From a virus: DNA of 49,284 nucleotides. Position numbers and translations under genes: made by a program. Every line of letters starts with the position of its first letter. Positions within the stretch are counted from its first letter, which is position 1. The stretch covers positions 1 to 49,284 of the IMG/VR virus record IMGVR_UViG_3300035701_000054; one strand, given 5' to 3'. Shown piece after piece: positions 47,561 to 49,284 of the stretch. The notes beneath the pieces were generated by a model that was not told the DNA's origin, made no database searches, and saw only the letters and a list, made by a program, of their open reading frames with translations.

Positions 47561-47739
47561 ACGATATAATCGATAGAATAGAAAGACTCGGTTATATTCA
47601 GCAAGTGAAAAAGTTGAAGCGCAAGTCTAATGAAGGTTCTGACATATATACAGATGAAGCGATAGAAATGCCAGATGAAAAAGGCCAGAAAATAAATGAA
47701 AAGAGAATTACTGATAGGAAGCGGTCCCAGTCGGGTTAA
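47557..47739 (+). CDS. Small charged protein
   Basis: The 60-residue protein is highly charged (DRIERLGYIQQVKKLKRKSN) and overlaps the methyltransferase gene by 44 nt. No motif is recognised. Confidence 0.5.
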   Translation: MNDIIDRIERLGYIQQVKKLKRKSNEGSDIYTDEAIEMPDEKGQKINEKRITDRKRSQSG

Positions 47740-48244
47740 GAAAATAACTACAAACGGCTCTAATGTGCAAATCCATCTTAAAGAGTGGGAAAATCTTACA
47801 ACTTTAGATATAGATCCTAATTGTGGGGCTGATGTAATATGGGACTTAGGAGTTTTTCCCTATCCATTCGAAGATAATACTTTTGATGAAATTCATGCAT
47901 ATGAAATATTAGAACATTTGGGATCTCTTGGAGATTACAAATTCTTTTTCAAACAATTCGAAGAAATGTGGAGAATTCTTAAACCCGAAGGTTTGCTCTT
48001 TGGCTTAGTCCCTGGGCCGAAGTCTCCTTGGATTTGGGGCGATCCCGGTCACACAAGAGTAATAACGCCAGAGCAACTCCAATTCCTTGACCAGAGCTTT
48101 TATGAAGTTGATAGCGAAGGTAATTTTATGAAAGTTCAATCAAATTATTATCAGACTATTTACAAAGGAAATTTGCAGACAGTAACTAAAGTTTTTGAAA
48201 ATGATTATAAGAGTTTTTTGTTTATGCTTAAAGCTATTAAATAA
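47696..48244 (+). CDS. SAM-dependent methyltransferase-like protein
   Basis: The 182-residue protein has a class-I methyltransferase layout: LLIGSGPSR (SAM loop), LTTLDIDPNCGADVIWDLGV, FPYPFEDNTFDEIHAYEILE and MWRILKPEGLLFGLVPG. Substrate is unknown; DNA, glycan or small molecule are all possible. Confidence 0.8.
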   Translation: MKRELLIGSGPSRVKKITTNGSNVQIHLKEWENLTTLDIDPNCGADVIWDLGVFPYPFEDNTFDEIHAYEILEHLGSLGDYKFFFKQFEEMWRILKPEGLLFGLVPGPKSPWIWGDPGHTRVITPEQLQFLDQSFYEVDSEGNFMKVQSNYYQTIYKGNLQTVTKVFENDYKSFLFMLKAIK

Positions 48245-48254
48245 GGGGAAAAAG

Positions 48255-48665
48255 ATGAAAAGATTACTTGTTGTTTTATCAATTTTGATAATTCTCGGAA
48301 TCGCTTGCACTTCTTTTGCTGAAGAGTATAATGTTCTTATCGGAGCAGTTCGGGGATATAATTGGAGCTCGATGATGGCAAATGAAAAGGCCGGCTATGT
48401 TCTTGGACTTCTTACTGGTTTTGAAGTTATTAGAATTAACATGTATGTAGCAGTTACAGCAGAAGCAGCAGCCAAAGGATCTTCGCAAAAGAGACTTGAT
48501 AAAACTTATGAGAAAGTAGATAATTTGACGTTTCTCGGGAAAGAGACAGTTGGTCAAATGATAGCGATGTTAGATATTTATTATGCATTTGATGAAACGC
48601 AAGATGTTCCAGTCATTCAAGCGTTATCAGATATTTACAAAAAGAATTGGATTATGAACTGGTAA
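48255..48665 (+). CDS. Secreted/periplasmic protein
   Basis: The 136-residue protein starts with the signal peptide MKRLLVVLSILIILGIACTS (cleavage likely after SFA), followed by a helical mature part with YNVLIGAVRGYNWSSMMANE and VTAEAAAKGSSQKRLDKTYE. The start is set by AAGGGG before ATG 48255; the longer in-frame start at 48195 would place the signal internally. The role outside the membrane is unknown. Confidence 0.75.
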   Translation: MKRLLVVLSILIILGIACTSFAEEYNVLIGAVRGYNWSSMMANEKAGYVLGLLTGFEVIRINMYVAVTAEAAAKGSSQKRLDKTYEKVDNLTFLGKETVGQMIAMLDIYYAFDETQDVPVIQALSDIYKKNWIMNW

Positions 48666-48668
48666 ATT

Positions 48669-48824
48669 ATGATCTGGATAAACTTCGGTCGATGGAGCTG
48701 GAGTGCTAGAAAATTCTTTTGTTATGAAAGAATTTATTTCAAAGGCTGGAAGTGGACTCCTTTTTGCTATGTTGAAAAGAGGTATAAACCTCAGCACTAC
48801 ATAGTTTGTGTAAAGCTTCGTTGA
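48669..48824 (+). CDS. Small Trp/aromatic-rich protein (51 aa)
   Basis: The frame encodes MIWINFGRWSWSARKFFCYE followed by a basic, aromatic-rich segment. The gene ends within the terminator hairpin. The function is unknown. Confidence 0.5.
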   Translation: MIWINFGRWSWSARKFFCYERIYFKGWKWTPFCYVEKRYKPQHYIVCVKLR

Positions 48825-48830
48825 AGCTTT
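48812..48830 (+). terminator. Hairpin at the end of the operon
   Basis: The perfect stem AAAGCTTC/GAAGCTTT with loop GTT is followed by an AT-rich run (ATTATATA). The missing T-run makes termination less certain. Confidence 0.55.
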
Positions 48831-48884
48831 ATTATATACTAAAGCCTAACCAAGAATTAGGTGAACCAAGATTAGGAGGCGTAA

Positions 48885-49049
48885 ATGAGTTACAAGACGT
48901 TGCAAAATTCGGATGTCGAAGCAGCCGTAGATGAGTTGCTCGACAAGAATGGGAAGGTGACTTCCCTGGAAGTAAAAGAGAATCTTCGAAGCAAGGGATT
49001 TTGGGCGACACAAGCCATCGTTGGAGTAGACAAGTCGATGAAGCGGTGA
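48885..49049 (+). CDS. Small GC-richer protein (54 aa), possibly frameshifted
   Basis: After AGGAGG, ATG 48885 encodes MSYKTLQNSDVEAAVDELLD followed by VTSLEVKENLRSKGFWATQ, which looks like a small winged-helix or cold-shock-modulator-type fold. The stop at 49047 comes just as another frame opens (next entry), so it may be one protein broken by a frameshift. Codon use is less AT-biased than upstream genes. Confidence 0.6.
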   Translation: MSYKTLQNSDVEAAVDELLDKNGKVTSLEVKENLRSKGFWATQAIVGVDKSMKR

Positions 49050-49135
49050 GAATCGAACGTGCGAAGGATAGGAAAGAGATTGAATTGCTGAAGGATGAAA
49101 TTGAAAAACTGCGGCATAAATTATTGGGATATTAA
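49046..49135 (+). CDS. Possible continuation of the previous gene in another frame
   Basis: The frame reads VRIERAKDRKEIELLKDEIE and ends KLRHKLLGY. Its upstream extension QVDEA reads naturally after the preceding protein. GTG 49046 overlaps the previous stop (GTGA), but no ribosome-binding site is seen. It could be a separate 29-residue peptide or the C-terminus of a frameshifted gene. Confidence 0.4.
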   Translation: MRIERAKDRKEIELLKDEIEKLRHKLLGY

Positions 49136-49157
49136 GGATGCCGGTAAGGAGGGGGAG

Positions 49158-49284
49158 ATGGCGCAGATGACACCGTATTTATGGGTAGTTGAGAGATTGG
49201 TAAAAAACATTTGGATGCCTACTTACGGAGTAAGTTTCAACAAAGTTAATGGGATGTGTGAACTTAGGGAACTCAGGAAAGCTA
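49158..49284 (+). CDS. Start of an unknown gene, running off the window
   Basis: ATG 49158 after AAGGAGGGGG encodes MAQMTPYLWVVERLVKNIWM and stays open to the end of the window. No motif is recognised in the 42 residues visible. Confidence 0.6.
   Translation, partial: MAQMTPYLWVVERLVKNIWMPTYGVSFNKVNGMCELRELRKA

Noticed and set aside
1-49284. tRNA genes and CRISPR arrays
   Set aside because: No cloverleaf with a convincing T-loop and acceptor stem and no regularly spaced repeats were found by eye; a tRNA or repeat search program would be decisive.

Overview
This window is a gene-dense, AT-rich stretch of a large tailed-phage genome with T4-like architecture (myovirus, Caudoviricetes). The virion genes follow the T4 plan and are recognisable one after another: large terminase, portal (gp20), prohead protease (gp21), scaffold (gp22), major capsid protein (gp23), neck (gp13, probable gp14), tail terminator (gp15), sheath (gp18), tube (gp19) and a gp26-like baseplate protein. 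Nearly all genes lie on the + strand with ATGA or TAATG overlaps and strong AGGAGG ribosome-binding sites. I see no tRNA, rRNA, CRISPR array or insertion sequence. The host cannot be named. A lipoprotein and a signal-peptide protein show only that the host is a bacterium with ordinary export pathways.

Layout: 1-2762 holds the terminase 3' end, an HNH endonuclease, a small unknown gene and a resolvase-like nuclease. 2755-11609 is the head module. 11.7-17.2 kb is an accessory interval of small genes separated by strong terminators, with a tandem family of Cys-rich proteins, one conspicuously GC-rich gene and the only minus-strand genes. 17.4-27.3 kb is the neck, tail and baseplate module. 27.3-40.8 kb is replication and recombination: gp47/gp46, UvsX, a UvsW-like helicase, a tubulin/FtsZ-like GTPase, a TOPRIM primase and the gp41 helicase. 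40.8-49.3 kb is a metabolic and host-interaction segment: cupin, PARP, nicotinate phosphoribosyltransferase, PspC-domain protein, RNA ligase, lipoprotein, methyltransferase and secreted protein.

The most striking features concern how proteins are assembled from broken genes. The portal gene carries two related inteins only 11 codons apart. The gp41 helicase is split inside its Walker A motif by a split intein with a very short (28 aa) N-part, with a free-standing homing endonuclease gene between the halves. The pncB gene is interrupted just after its start by TAC-TGA-AG-TAC inside a hairpin whose loop holds the stop codon; joining the two TAC codons restores the conserved family motif exactly, which looks like a miniature T4 gene-60-type translational bypass. 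A +1 frameshift may link the gp26-like gene to the next reading frame.

Other points of note are a complete WGR-PARP beside an NAD-salvage enzyme, a phage tubulin, a fragment of a divergent major capsid protein fused to a small Cys-rich protein, and an HNH gene that repeats the last codons of the terminase.
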